Below, piece by piece: positions 33,334-40,037 of a DNA stretch of 40,037 bases. The stretch spans positions 1-40,037 of the forward strand of contig CAZYSK010000055.1 of NCBI GenBank assembly GCA_964649415.1. The letters run 5' to 3'. Within the stretch, counting starts at the first letter, position 1. The number at the start of each line of letters is the position of its first letter. Source of the DNA: CAZYSK01 sp964649415 (lineage in GTDB: Bacteria; Chloroflexota; Anaerolineae; B4-G1). The position numbers were made by a program, and so were the translations under genes. The notes under the pieces were generated by a model. The model saw only the letters and a program-made list of their open reading frames with translations. It ran no database searches and had not been told where the DNA came from.

Positions 33334-33908
33334 GTCTCATGCCCTGCATTGTGTCGGCTCATCGCCAGCTCTATCCCATCACGCAACCAGGTCTCGACCG
33401 CCGACACAGCGCGCTCCAGCGTCTCACCGAGGAGCAACTCCTCATCCGATGAGAAATCCTGCAGCACATAGGCGGCCGGGTCCATACGCCCTGGAGGCCG
33501 ACCGATGCCAATACGCAGGCGAGAGAAATCCTGGACACCCAGGTGCTCGATGATGGAACGGACCCCCTTGTGACCACCACTCCCTCCTACCGGACGCAGG
33601 CGCACCGTGCCCAGCGGCAAGTCGAGATCGTCGTAGACCACCAGCAACCGTTCCGGCGGCACCTGGTAGAAGCGGGCCAGCGCCGCGACCGCGCGACCGC
33701 TTTCGTTCATGAACGTCTGCGGCCGGGCAAGGACAACCCGGCGCCTCTGGATAGCACCCTGAGCGACATGGGCATGCTTCTGGCGCTTGTCGAAGGTCAG
33801 GTCATTGGCCGCGGCCAACTGTGCAAGGCAGCGGAAACCAACGTTGTGCCGATTCGCGGCGTATTGTGGGCCTGGGTTGCCCAACCCGGCGATCAGATAG
33901 AACTCCAT
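33330..33908 (-). CDS. pth: Peptidyl-tRNA hydrolase
   Basis: A 192-aa enzyme that recycles peptidyl-tRNA. It opens YLIAGLGNPGPQYAANRHNVGF, which includes the catalytic His region, followed by RPQTFMNESGRAVAALARFY, VVYDDLDLPLGTVRLRPVGGSGGHKGVRSI and LRIGIGRPPG, all canonical. The ATG at 33906-33908 fits the usual N-terminus. The longer frame to 33998 would overlap the upstream gene. It is coupled to mfd by a four-base overlap. Confidence 0.97.
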   Translation of the reverse strand: MEFYLIAGLGNPGPQYAANRHNVGFRCLAQLAAANDLTFDKRQKHAHVAQGAIQRRRVVLARPQTFMNESGRAVAALARFYQVPPERLLVVYDDLDLPLGTVRLRPVGGSGGHKGVRSIIEHLGVQDFSRLRIGIGRPPGRMDPAAYVLQDFSSDEELLLGETLERAVSAVETWLRDGIELAMSRHNAGHET

Positions 33909-33951
33909 AGTTGTGAGGTATGCACTGCCGCGCGCACGTATCGGCAGCGCT

Positions 33952-34698
33952 TCACCTGCCAGACGACCTGGCACGCTGGCGGAAGAACCAACGGACACCG
34001 GCCTTCACCAGCATGTAAAGGGCCCATAGGGCTAACAACAGCACGGCAAGGAGCCCCCCCGTGCAGAAGGCAGCTCGCAGCTCACCGACATCCAGGAACG
34101 CCAAGGCCCCCGCTTCCTCCGTGGCGGCAGGCGTGAGGGTATCCTCAGTGAGGTCAACCCGAGGCGTCGGCGAGGGACGCGGAGTCGGTGTAGCAGGCTG
34201 TTGGACAGAGATCGGAGTGGGCGTCGGGCCAACGACAGCCGTGGGCAGCGGCTCCGGCGTAGGAGGTTCAGGTGTCGGCGTCTCCACAGGCTGCGCGTTG
34301 TTCACCGTCAGCTGCGTGACAAAAAAGACATACGGACTGGCGGCATCGCCGGCCCCCCAGACCGCCAGAGCCAACGTGTACTGACCATCGGGTATGACAG
34401 TAGTGTCCCACGTAGCCAACACGTTGTTCTCCACCGGCGTCCCCTCGACAATAGCGAAGTCCACCCACTGGGAACCACCGGTCGGCTCAGGGCCAGCAGC
34501 GTAGCGCAACTGGTAGGAGTTGATGCTCGGATGGGTGGCTATGCCTGTGACCTCGACCAGCCCGCTGACGATCATACCGTTCGTCGGATAGGTGACGACA
34601 GACCGCGCCTGAGGCTGTGGCGCTGCCCAGCCTGGCGGGCCTGCAGCAAGCAAGATCAACGCCAGCACAATCCCCACGAGCAGTGTACGCTTGTGCAT
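33952..34698 (-). CDS. Secreted, membrane-anchored protein with Ig-like domain and Thr/Pro-rich linker
   Basis: A 248-aa protein. The signal peptide is MHKRTLLVGIVLALILLAAG, with an Ala-rich cleavage region. An Ig-like/beta-sandwich part follows (about 32-135: VSGLVEVTGIATHPSINSYQL, WDTTVIPDGQYTLALAVWG). A linker with repeated TPTPEP/PTP units spans about 137-185. Then comes one membrane helix (GGLLAVLLLALWALYMLV) and a basic cytoplasmic end. It probably sits on the outer face of the cytoplasmic membrane. The ATG at 34696-34698 has AGGGAG upstream. It lies 43 nt before pth, which may be chance. Confidence 0.8.
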   Translation of the reverse strand: MHKRTLLVGIVLALILLAAGPPGWAAPQPQARSVVTYPTNGMIVSGLVEVTGIATHPSINSYQLRYAAGPEPTGGSQWVDFAIVEGTPVENNVLATWDTTVIPDGQYTLALAVWGAGDAASPYVFFVTQLTVNNAQPVETPTPEPPTPEPLPTAVVGPTPTPISVQQPATPTPRPSPTPRVDLTEDTLTPAATEEAGALAFLDVGELRAAFCTGGLLAVLLLALWALYMLVKAGVRWFFRQRARSSGR

Positions 34699-34955
34699 AG
34701 ATCTCCCTTACAATAAGTCTAGGACGCCCCGCTCATTCGGTGACCTCTTGACCGGCGGAGATCACCCGCAGAATCATAAGGTCCTGAAGTTGGAACGGTG
34801 GCTTCACGCTAGGCTACGCGGCTCCTACCAGCCAGGCCAGCACCAGAGCGCGCGTTTGCCAGACGGAGAGTGTAGCATGAAAGAGCCAGAATGACAAGGA
34901 CCTTCGACGGAAAAGCGGGGCAGGTCTTGTACCTGCCCGGTTTGGAGAACAGAGG
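34699..34955. other. Divergent intergenic region with hairpin
   Basis: No gene is seen. A perfect hairpin GGGCAGGT-CTTGT-ACCTGCCC occupies 34918-34938. On the minus strand it is followed by CGCTTTTCC, so it may terminate minus-strand transcription or be a dispersed palindromic repeat. The region ends at the promoter of the ECF sigma gene (34956). Confidence 0.4.
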
Positions 34956-35004
34956 TTGACCAGCCACTGCTCCTCTGATATACTCTATAGTACATTCGTA
35001 CTAT
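34956..35004 (+). promoter_or_regulatory. Promoter and operator of the ECF sigma gene
   Basis: The -35 is TTGACC (34956-34961), the spacer 17 bp, and the -10 TATACT (34979-34984), both 5/6. Immediately after it is a perfect inverted repeat ATAGTAC-ATTC-GTACTAT (34987-35004) covering the expected start site near 34991, a position that would let a bound protein block transcription. Confidence 0.7.
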
Positions 35005-35035
35005 CATTGAACGGCGCAACTGGGGGAACGCAGCG

Positions 35036-35629
35036 GTGTTATCACTAGCACAAGACACTGCCGCTCTCCCGACACACAGGATTGCGGCAATGCAAGCAGA
35101 GAGCGACTCAGACCTCATCGCCCGCGCAAGAGAGGAGCCCGAAGCGTTCGGCCTCTTGTACGAGCGCTACGTTGACAAGATATACAACTACATATACTAC
35201 CGCACCGGGAACCACCACGATGCGGAAGATCTGACAGCGCGAACGTTCTATCGAGCGCTGAACCATATTTCGCGTTACGTAGATCGGGGAGCGCCCTTCT
35301 CAGCGTGGTTGTACCGCATCGCGCATAACCTGGTGGCGAACTGGCATCGGGATCGGTGCCGGCGGCAGATCATCCCGCTGGAAGACCTGATAGTGGGAAG
35401 GCTGAAACGGGAGGAACCTGCCTCGCTCGCCGAAGAGAAGGAAGAACAAGACCTGTTGCTGCAGACGGTACGCAGGTTGCCGCCAGAGCGGCAACAACTC
35501 ATCGTCCTCAAGTTTGTTGAGCAGATGAGCAACGCCGAGATCGGGAAAGTGATGGGGCGTACAGAGGGAGCTATCAAATCGCTCTATCACCGGACGCTGG
35601 TCGCGTTGCGCAAAGAACTGGTCAAGTGA
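35036..35629 (+). CDS. ECF-type RNA polymerase sigma factor
   Basis: A 197-aa protein. Region 2 covers about residues 36-105 (EAFGLLYERYVDKIYNYIYYRTGN, DAEDLTARTFYRAL, PFSAWLYRIAHNLVANWHRDR). Region 4 covers the last 55 residues (VRRLPPERQQLIVLKFVEQMSNAEIGKVMGRTEGAIKSLYHRTLVALRK). The GTG at 35036 has GGGGGAAC upstream. An ATG at 35090 would also keep region 2 intact but lacks a Shine-Dalgarno. The next gene encodes a membrane protein fitting an anti-sigma role. Confidence 0.92.
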   Translation: MLSLAQDTAALPTHRIAAMQAESDSDLIARAREEPEAFGLLYERYVDKIYNYIYYRTGNHHDAEDLTARTFYRALNHISRYVDRGAPFSAWLYRIAHNLVANWHRDRCRRQIIPLEDLIVGRLKREEPASLAEEKEEQDLLLQTVRRLPPERQQLIVLKFVEQMSNAEIGKVMGRTEGAIKSLYHRTLVALRKELVK

Positions 35630-35691
35630 TGGAAAATGATCGGGGGCAACTCCCACGGGAGCAACTCCCGCAAGTACCTGGAGGAAAGGCT

Positions 35692-36075
35692 ATGAAGAAA
35701 GAACGTATGGCCGAAGCGCTGGCATTCCACGCCGAAGGGTTGATAGGGCAGCGGGATGACGCAGAGGCGGTCACATTGGCAGATGACGAGCACACTCGGC
35801 TGGCCCCATTGTTCGAGCTTGCTGGCCGTCTCAAGCAAAGTATGCAACCGGTGAAACCATCGGCCACCTTTGTGCGGACTCTGGGCGAGGAACTGGTCGA
35901 GCGTGCCAGGCGTCGTATAGCACTGACGAAGCGAGTGCGACGGGGGCTACTGATAAGCGCAGCAGCACTCGGCTCGGTCCTATCGGTCGCGTCGGTGGTG
36001 GGGGCCATCGCCCTGGTAATCACACGGAATCGCGCGCGGGCACAAGCCCGAGCGATGCACGCCTCCACAGGCTAG
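35692..36075 (+). CDS. Probable membrane anti-sigma factor, 127 aa
   Basis: The ATG at 35692 has GGAGGAAAGG upstream. A start at 35629 overlapping the sigma stop is also possible and would add about 21 residues containing a duplicated QLP/EQLP motif. The cytoplasmic helical part is MKKERMAEALAFHAEGLIG, with DDEHTRLAPLFELAGRLKQSM next, followed by a membrane helix (about 86-110) and a basic end. There is no zinc HxxxCxxC motif. Topology and pairing with the ECF sigma factor suggest an anti-sigma factor, by inference. Confidence 0.7.
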   Translation: MKKERMAEALAFHAEGLIGQRDDAEAVTLADDEHTRLAPLFELAGRLKQSMQPVKPSATFVRTLGEELVERARRRIALTKRVRRGLLISAAALGSVLSVASVVGAIALVITRNRARAQARAMHASTG

Positions 36076-36080
36076 GGCTA

Positions 36081-36355
36081 GAAACCAGATTGTGTAGCGT
36101 TCTGTTGGCAAGGTGTCGTCGGTTGCAAGGGCCTCCACCTGGCCCGAGCGGTCTCTCAAGTAGAGAATCAGGAACCAGGTTCTTGGCGTCCTGTTGACAC
36201 AGGACCGCCGGGGGTGAGGGTTTCCCCTTGTCCCGAGCGACCTCTCCGGGAGAGAATCAGAAACCAGGTTTTTCGCGTACTGTTGACACAGCGCCGTCGG
36301 CTGCAGGGGCTATCCCCTAGCCCAAGCGATCTCTCCAGCAGAAAAACCTGGTTTC
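36081..36355. repeat. Three ~90-bp imperfect tandem repeats ending in an inverted repeat
   Basis: Units begin at 36081, 36171 and 36260, each starting GAAACCAG/GGAACCAGG and sharing later blocks such as CTGTTG, CGCCG, CCCGAGCG and TCTC..GAGAATCA. The third unit begins GAAACCAGGTTTTTC (36260-36274), and its exact reverse complement GAAAAACCTGGTTTC is at 36341-36355. The array fills the gap between the anti-sigma gene and the convergent 52-aa gene. It carries no gene. Confidence 0.8.
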
Positions 36356-36362
36356 TCGCCCA

Positions 36363-36521
36363 CTACCCCGGGTGCCCCATGCGCTCCAGATACTGTTCCA
36401 GGAGTCGGATTCGCTCCTCGAGTTCCCGCATGATCAAAAGGATCTGGCCGATAGCTTGCTCGGTCGTCAGTTTGTCTCGCTTCCAGGCCAAGATCACGCC
36501 GTTCAGTCCATAGGTTCCCAT
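36363..36521 (-). CDS. Small protein, 52 aa, helical and charged
   Basis: The ATG at 36519-36521 is preceded by GGGAGGGG. The peptide begins MGTYGLNGVILAWKRDKL and continues TTEQAIGQILLIMRELEERI before RLLEQYLERMG. The second half is a likely coiled-coil helix. It has no membrane segment. I do not recognise a family. It has its own very strong promoter with two operator-like palindromes, so it is a regulated, potentially highly expressed small protein. The XRE regulator just upstream is a candidate controller. Confidence 0.75.
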   Translation of the reverse strand: MGTYGLNGVILAWKRDKLTTEQAIGQILLIMRELEERIRLLEQYLERMGHPG

Positions 36522-36545
36522 AGTCTTGCCCCTCCCTTTCGCGTC

Positions 36546-36637
36546 ACACGTTAACGTGTTAAACAATCGCAATGGAAGGGGAGCCAACGCTCCCCCAACT
36601 ACGTCTCCATTATACACGCAAACGTGTGATATGTCAA
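36546..36637 (-). promoter_or_regulatory. Consensus promoter with twin 14-bp operators before the 52-aa gene
   Basis: On the minus strand the -35 is TTGACA (36632-36637), the spacer 17 bp, and the -10 TATAAT (36609-36614), all consensus. One palindrome (plus-strand ACACGCAAACGTGT, 36614-36627) lies in the spacer and touches the -10. The second (ACACGTTAACGTGT, 36546-36559) is a perfect palindrome upstream of the Shine-Dalgarno, 68 bp away. A leader hairpin with arms GGGGAGC/GCTCCCC (36577-36595) lies between them. Confidence 0.85.
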
Positions 36638-36680
36638 GGCCTACGTGCAGGTTTTAAGATTCGGGTTTCCCCTGTTCCAC

Positions 36681-36953
36681 TCAGTCCTCCTTCCCAGAAC
36701 TCCCAGAGGACTCAAACTCATAGGTGCCTGCCCCTGACAAGACCTGGTACTCGAATCCCTTCCCCTCGGCGACGAGCGTTAGCAGCCTATTCATGCCACC
36801 GCGAGGCCGATACATCCCGGTCTCCCACTCGCTGATGGTCTGCTGACGCGTACCCAGTTCCTCCGCCATCTCCTGCTGAGTCAGCCCCAAGTATCTCCGC
36901 AGCGCGCGAATGGATTCAGCATCCCACTGGTACTTGACCCTGCGCTTGCCCAT
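36681..36953 (-). CDS. XRE-family helix-turn-helix regulator, 90 aa
   Basis: Residues about 14-60 form a lambda-repressor-like HTH: IRALRRYLGLTQQEMAEELG, then TRQQTISEWETGMYRPRGGM. The rest is a short C-terminal extension without a known domain. The ATG at 36951-36953 has GGAGG upstream (TGGAGGTGGCGGCA). It follows the glycoside hydrolase gene by 49 nt on the same strand and precedes the operator-rich promoter of the 52-aa gene. Binding to those palindromes is plausible but unproven. Confidence 0.9.
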   Translation of the reverse strand: MGKRRVKYQWDAESIRALRRYLGLTQQEMAEELGTRQQTISEWETGMYRPRGGMNRLLTLVAEGKGFEYQVLSGAGTYEFESSGSSGKED

Positions 36954-37002
36954 TGCCGCCACCTCCAGGCCGATTCTACACGGCACCGCCGACTGCGTCA
37001 AG

Positions 37003-39156
37003 TTACCCGCCGCCACGTGTCAGGATAAGCGGCAGGTGGAGCTGCGACCACGGCCACAGGCCCAGCGTCTCGTACGCCTGAGTATACACCTCCCCACCCC
37101 GAGGCCAGGTGAGCGACATGCCGCGCAAGTGCCCGGCGCTGGAGGCCCGCAGTTGATAGGCTTCCCCAGCGTAGATCGTCGTCGTGAACTCCGAGGCAGC
37201 CCCCACGGTGGGACTAATCACGTCGCGGCCGGATGAATCCACGAGACGCACCGTCACCTCAGTGAGAGTGATCTCCCCTGTCGACGTGATTGAGTTCGTC
37301 CCGGTGATGGGTCGGTTCCAGACATCATCGCGATTGACGTCAGCGAAGAAGGCCCCGACGCTAAGATGAAGCGTACTGGACAGGTCGAGCGTGGTGGAGA
37401 CCTGAGACGCGTCGGGCCAGGCCTCCTGGTTGCCGACACAGTCCGTGGCCCGCGTGCGGAAGTAGTAGGTATGCCCGTGCTGCCCTATGAACTGGCCGGA
37501 CGTGGCGGCGGTCAGGGGCAGCCATTCGTCCCACTCCCCCTGGCCATCACGCACCTGGACGTCGTAGAAACACACCCCTGCCTGGTCGTCCCCTCCCTCA
37601 CAGGTGACCGTGAAGGTGGGCAAGTAGGTGACGCCGGGAAGTGGGTGGACAGTGGACGTAGGCGGCTCGTTGGGCGTCTCGGTCTCGATCACGATCAGTG
37701 GATCACCGCCGATGATGTAGTCATTGGGATTGGACACCAGATTGGCCGTGGCTCCCGGCAGAGTGAACGTGTAGACCTCCCCGGTTGCGGTGACCGTCTC
37801 CGTGACTCCCCACCGATCCACAAGCGTGGCGGTACTGATCGCCGCCGGCAGTGTGTAGACGCTGGTGGCGGGCGCTCCGTTCCACAACACACTCACCCTG
37901 CCCTGCGGCGTGCCCCAGAGCGTGACGTTCGAGTTGGAATCACTGATCACCCGGGTGGTGAAGGTGGGGGACACCAAGTAGGTGGCGGCGACCTGGTAGG
38001 CGACGTAGGCGGGTCGAAGGGTATGATCGTTGCGGATCAGGCCGAAGTACTCACCCATATCGGAATCGTGGACCCGGAAGAAGAAGTACCGTCCCACATC
38101 GGAGGCCCAGGCGTTGGCATAGGACTGAAGCACGTAAGCAGCCGCTTCGTCCATATTGGCGGCGTAGTCGTACTTGTCCTTGTAGGCGACCTGAGGATCG
38201 CCCCACACCGGCACGCCGGTCTCCGTGAGCCAGATAGGGTGATCGCCCACGTTGTAGACGCCCATCCAACTGCGGATGGTACTCACCTCGTCGTAGATGC
38301 TGGAGGAACGGCTATAGAGGTGCACGGACATGACATCGAAGAAGTGATTGTTCTGCTGTGCAGTTGGGTCAGCGTCAAGCGTGCTCAGTACCCATCGGTA
38401 GTAGCTCGTATTCATCCAATAATGTAGGCCGCCGAACAGGACCGTGCAATCTGGACAAGCCGCCTTGGTGGCCTGGTAGCCCACCTTGAGGAGTTGAGCG
38501 TAGTCCGTGGACATCCCGGTCCAGAAATACGGCCACTCGGGCTCGTTCCACATCTCCCAATGCTTCACGCGATCCCCGTAGCGCGAGACTAGCGTGTACA
38601 CATAGTTGCCCCAGTGGTTGTTGACATCGTCCCACGGGAGATAGAGTCCTTGCGGCGGCAAAGAAGAAGCTCCCGCGGCCAGCGGCGCGAAATCAGCATG
38701 GGGGCCAGGCGCATACCAGCCTAGCGGACGCCGGTCGAAGCCGCCTTCAGAAAGCCCTCTCACCCCACCCGTGGCAGCCCAGTCCGGGGTCCACAGAAGG
38801 ATACCCACCATTTCCATGCCCGCTGCATCCAGGTCATCCACCAGCGTGTCGTAGGCATCGAAATCCCACGCGTTGTTGCTGGGCTCAATGTTCGGCCAGA
38901 TGAAGTCAAAGCGATCCCAGCGGGAGCCCGCATCCCGGGCCATCTGGATGAAAGGGCGATGCGGTCCTTCCGGTGGATCGTAGTAGAAGGAATAGCAAGC
39001 CCCCGCCCGCCCATCCGTCTCCTCGACGGGCGGCAGTGGCGTGACGACGGCCGATGCCGCGACAGCGGCCTGGGTCGCGGCCAAGGACGTCACCAGACCC
39101 AACACCGAGGTCAGGGCCAGCAGGAAAACCAGGGCACATCTCGCTCTGCGTTCCAT
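37003..39156 (-). CDS. Secreted glycoside hydrolase (clan GH-A, GH39/GH5-like)
   Basis: A 717-aa protein. The signal peptide occupies about residues 1-34 (ALVFLLALTSVLGLVTSLAA). The TIM-barrel catalytic domain covers about 50-400, with HWEMWNEPEW (acid/base Glu205) and PIWLTETGVPVWG (nucleophile Glu312), the paired glutamates of clan A. Beta-sandwich segments follow (an Ig-like part near TFTVTCEGGDDQAGVCFYDVQV, and a SdrD/carboxypeptidase-like ADVNRDDVWN part). The last residues LHLPLILTRGGG resemble C-terminal LPL tails common on Chloroflexota exported proteins. Substrate not deducible. The ATG at 39154-39156 has GGGAGGTGAGG upstream. Confidence 0.85.
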   Translation of the reverse strand: MERRARCALVFLLALTSVLGLVTSLAATQAAVAASAVVTPLPPVEETDGRAGACYSFYYDPPEGPHRPFIQMARDAGSRWDRFDFIWPNIEPSNNAWDFDAYDTLVDDLDAAGMEMVGILLWTPDWAATGGVRGLSEGGFDRRPLGWYAPGPHADFAPLAAGASSLPPQGLYLPWDDVNNHWGNYVYTLVSRYGDRVKHWEMWNEPEWPYFWTGMSTDYAQLLKVGYQATKAACPDCTVLFGGLHYWMNTSYYRWVLSTLDADPTAQQNNHFFDVMSVHLYSRSSSIYDEVSTIRSWMGVYNVGDHPIWLTETGVPVWGDPQVAYKDKYDYAANMDEAAAYVLQSYANAWASDVGRYFFFRVHDSDMGEYFGLIRNDHTLRPAYVAYQVAATYLVSPTFTTRVISDSNSNVTLWGTPQGRVSVLWNGAPATSVYTLPAAISTATLVDRWGVTETVTATGEVYTFTLPGATANLVSNPNDYIIGGDPLIVIETETPNEPPTSTVHPLPGVTYLPTFTVTCEGGDDQAGVCFYDVQVRDGQGEWDEWLPLTAATSGQFIGQHGHTYYFRTRATDCVGNQEAWPDASQVSTTLDLSSTLHLSVGAFFADVNRDDVWNRPITGTNSITSTGEITLTEVTVRLVDSSGRDVISPTVGAASEFTTTIYAGEAYQLRASSAGHLRGMSLTWPRGGEVYTQAYETLGLWPWSQLHLPLILTRGGG

Positions 39157-39220
39157 CGCCTCACCTCCCGATCCCGAGTATAACCGGGATGAGCACAGGT
39201 GTCAACAGATCGCAAACGGT

Positions 39221-39254
39221 GAGACCAGGTTTTCCGGAAAAAACCTGGTTTCTC
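39221..39254. repeat. Dispersed palindrome of the GAAACCAGGTTT type
   Basis: A near-perfect inverted repeat with arms GAGACCAGGTTTT and AACCTGGTTTCTC around CCGGAAAA. It is the same sequence type as the units at 36081-36355, about 3 kb away. It lies between the glycoside hydrolase and the PadR gene. Confidence 0.7.
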
Positions 39255-39278
39255 ACCCGCGCTTCCGCGTCCCGAAAC

Positions 39279-39335
39279 TTGACCTGCGCCCATTTCCGAC
39301 TATAATATCGAAAGCCGATAACGGGAACCGATATC
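39279..39335 (+). promoter_or_regulatory. padR promoter with ATATCG/CGATAT operator half-sites
   Basis: The -35 is TTGACC (39279-39284), the spacer 16 bp, and the -10 TATAAT (39301-39306). ATATCG (39305-39310), CGATA (39316-39320) and CGATATC (39329-39335) form inverted half-sites from the -10 to the start codon, which suggests that PadR represses its own promoter. Confidence 0.65.
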
Positions 39336-39638
39336 ATGATTGCCGATCTAGTCTCGGGCTTCGTCAAGCTCCATATTCTTCACCACGCCGGTCAACAGCC
39401 GGTCTACGGGGCATGGCTGATGGAGGAACTGGCCCGCCACGGCTACACCATCAGCCCCGGCACGCTCTATCCCACGCTGCACGGCCTGGAACGGGCAGGG
39501 TATCTCCGCAGCGAGAAGCGCGTGGTGGCAGGCCGCCAGCGCCGCTACTACGCCATCACACCGGCGGGAGAAGAGGCGTTGGCCGAGGCACGCGCCCGCC
39601 TGGCCGAACTGGTGCGCGAGGTGCTGGCAGAAACGTGA
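39336..39638 (+). CDS. PadR-family transcriptional regulator
   Basis: A 100-aa winged-helix regulator of the short PadR type: KLHILHHAGQQPVYGAWLMEEL, ISPGTLYPTLHGLERAGYLRSEKRVVAGRQRRYYAITPAGEEAL, then a dimerisation helix. Such proteins usually repress a neighbouring transporter and themselves. The ATG at 39336 matches the family start, with only a weak GGGA upstream. The MFS transporter gene starts 43 nt downstream. Confidence 0.93.
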   Translation: MIADLVSGFVKLHILHHAGQQPVYGAWLMEELARHGYTISPGTLYPTLHGLERAGYLRSEKRVVAGRQRRYYAITPAGEEALAEARARLAELVREVLAET

Positions 39639-39681
39639 GTTCGCGCCGCCCAACCACATAGCATCCAATCGAGGTATAGCA

Positions 39682-40037
39682 ATGCCAAACAACTCAGATC
39701 ACGAGTCGAAGGCCAACCTGCGCACGTTGCCGCGCAACGTGTGGGCCGTCAGCCTGACCAGCTTCTTCATGGACATCTCCAGCGAGATGGTGATCAACAT
39801 CCTCCCCCTGTTTCTCTCAAACGTGTTGGGGGTGAAGACGAACATCATCGGCCTGATCGAAGGAATAGCCGAAGCCACTGCCAGCCTGCTCAAGGTCTTC
39901 TCCGGCTGGCTCTCGGACAAGCTGCGCGCTCGCAAGTGGTTGGCTGTGGCGGGATACGGGCTCTCGACAATCGCCAAGCCATTCTTCTACATCGCCAACT
40001 CGTGGGGCGCGGTAGCCGGCGTCCGCTGGGCCGACCG
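39682..40037 (+). CDS. MFS transporter, N-terminal part (cut by window end)
   Basis: The frame is open from ATG 39682 to the window edge (118 codons). After a polar N-terminus come NVWAVSLTSFFMDISSEMVI, LPLFLSNVLGVKTNIIGLIEGIAEATASLLKVFSGWLSDKL and RKWLAVAGYGLSTIAKPFFY, the first membrane helices and the G-x-L-S-D-K-x-x-x-R-K signature loop of the major facilitator superfamily. It is probably a drug or metabolite exporter under PadR control. Substrate unknown. GAGGT precedes the start. Confidence 0.85.
   Translation, partial: MPNNSDHESKANLRTLPRNVWAVSLTSFFMDISSEMVINILPLFLSNVLGVKTNIIGLIEGIAEATASLLKVFSGWLSDKLRARKWLAVAGYGLSTIAKPFFYIANSWGAVAGVRWAD

Noticed and set aside
36081..36355. Possible CRISPR array
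   Set aside because: The ~90-bp units are similar along much of their length rather than short identical repeats with unique spacers, and no cas gene is present.

Overview
The window comes from a high-GC bacterium and most likely from the phylum Chloroflexota (Anaerolineae-like). That placement is inferred. It rests on a complete division and cell-wall (dcw) cluster of Gram-positive-like order, a class II (B12-dependent) ribonucleotide reductase, a tungsten-type aldehyde ferredoxin oxidoreductase, Thr/Pro-rich secreted proteins, and a secreted glycosidase ending in an LPLIL-type tail. No rRNA, tRNA or CRISPR array was found.

Layout. (1) 1-3.6 kb is an accessory island. It holds a transposase remnant, a minus-strand three-gene operon (sigma-70-like factor, 142-aa unknown, ImmA/IrrE-type metalloprotease), a divergent GIY-YIG-like small protein, and a 39-aa basic protein behind a near-perfect Shine-Dalgarno. 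(2) 3.6-6.7 kb is nrdR-nrdJ (minus), with a good promoter and two helically phased NrdR-box-like palindromes in the leader. (3) 7.0-24.8 kb is the dcw cluster, all minus: mraZ, rsmH, ftsL, ftsI, murF, mraY, an 87-aa unknown, murD, ftsW, murG, a CvpA-like gene, murC, a 55-aa overlapping ORF, murB, ddl, ftsQ, ftsA, ftsZ. murE is absent from its usual place between ftsI and murF. The mraZ promoter carries four GTGG repeats at an exact 10-bp period, the expected MraZ operator. (4) 24.9-28.8 kb is a four-gene metabolic operon (minus): SCP2-like lipid-binding protein, iron-dependent alcohol dehydrogenase, tungsten AOR-family oxidoreductase, and a 99-aa unknown. (5) 29.2-34.7 kb holds two small membrane proteins, mfd, pth and a surface-anchored Thr/Pro-rich protein (minus). 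(6) 35.0-36.1 kb is a plus-strand ECF sigma factor with a probable membrane anti-sigma partner. Its promoter overlaps a perfect inverted repeat. (7) 36.1-39.2 kb contains three ~90-bp tandem repeats, a 52-aa gene under a fully consensus promoter with two near-identical 14-bp operators, an XRE regulator and a secreted glycoside hydrolase. (8) 39.3 kb to the end is a PadR regulator with its promoter, followed by an MFS transporter cut by the window edge.

How it works together. The dcw block makes lipid II precursors (murB/C/D/F, ddl, mraY, murG) and the divisome (ftsZ/A/Q/L/W/I), probably as one MraZ-controlled transcription unit with many start/stop overlaps. nrdR-nrdJ supplies deoxyribonucleotides under NrdR feedback. 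The SCP2-ADH-AOR operon looks like an acid/aldehyde/alcohol redox module that may act on a hydrophobic substrate. The least explained parts are the sigma-unknown-ImmA island, the 87-aa and 55-aa genes inside the dcw cluster, and the 52-aa gene with twin operators.
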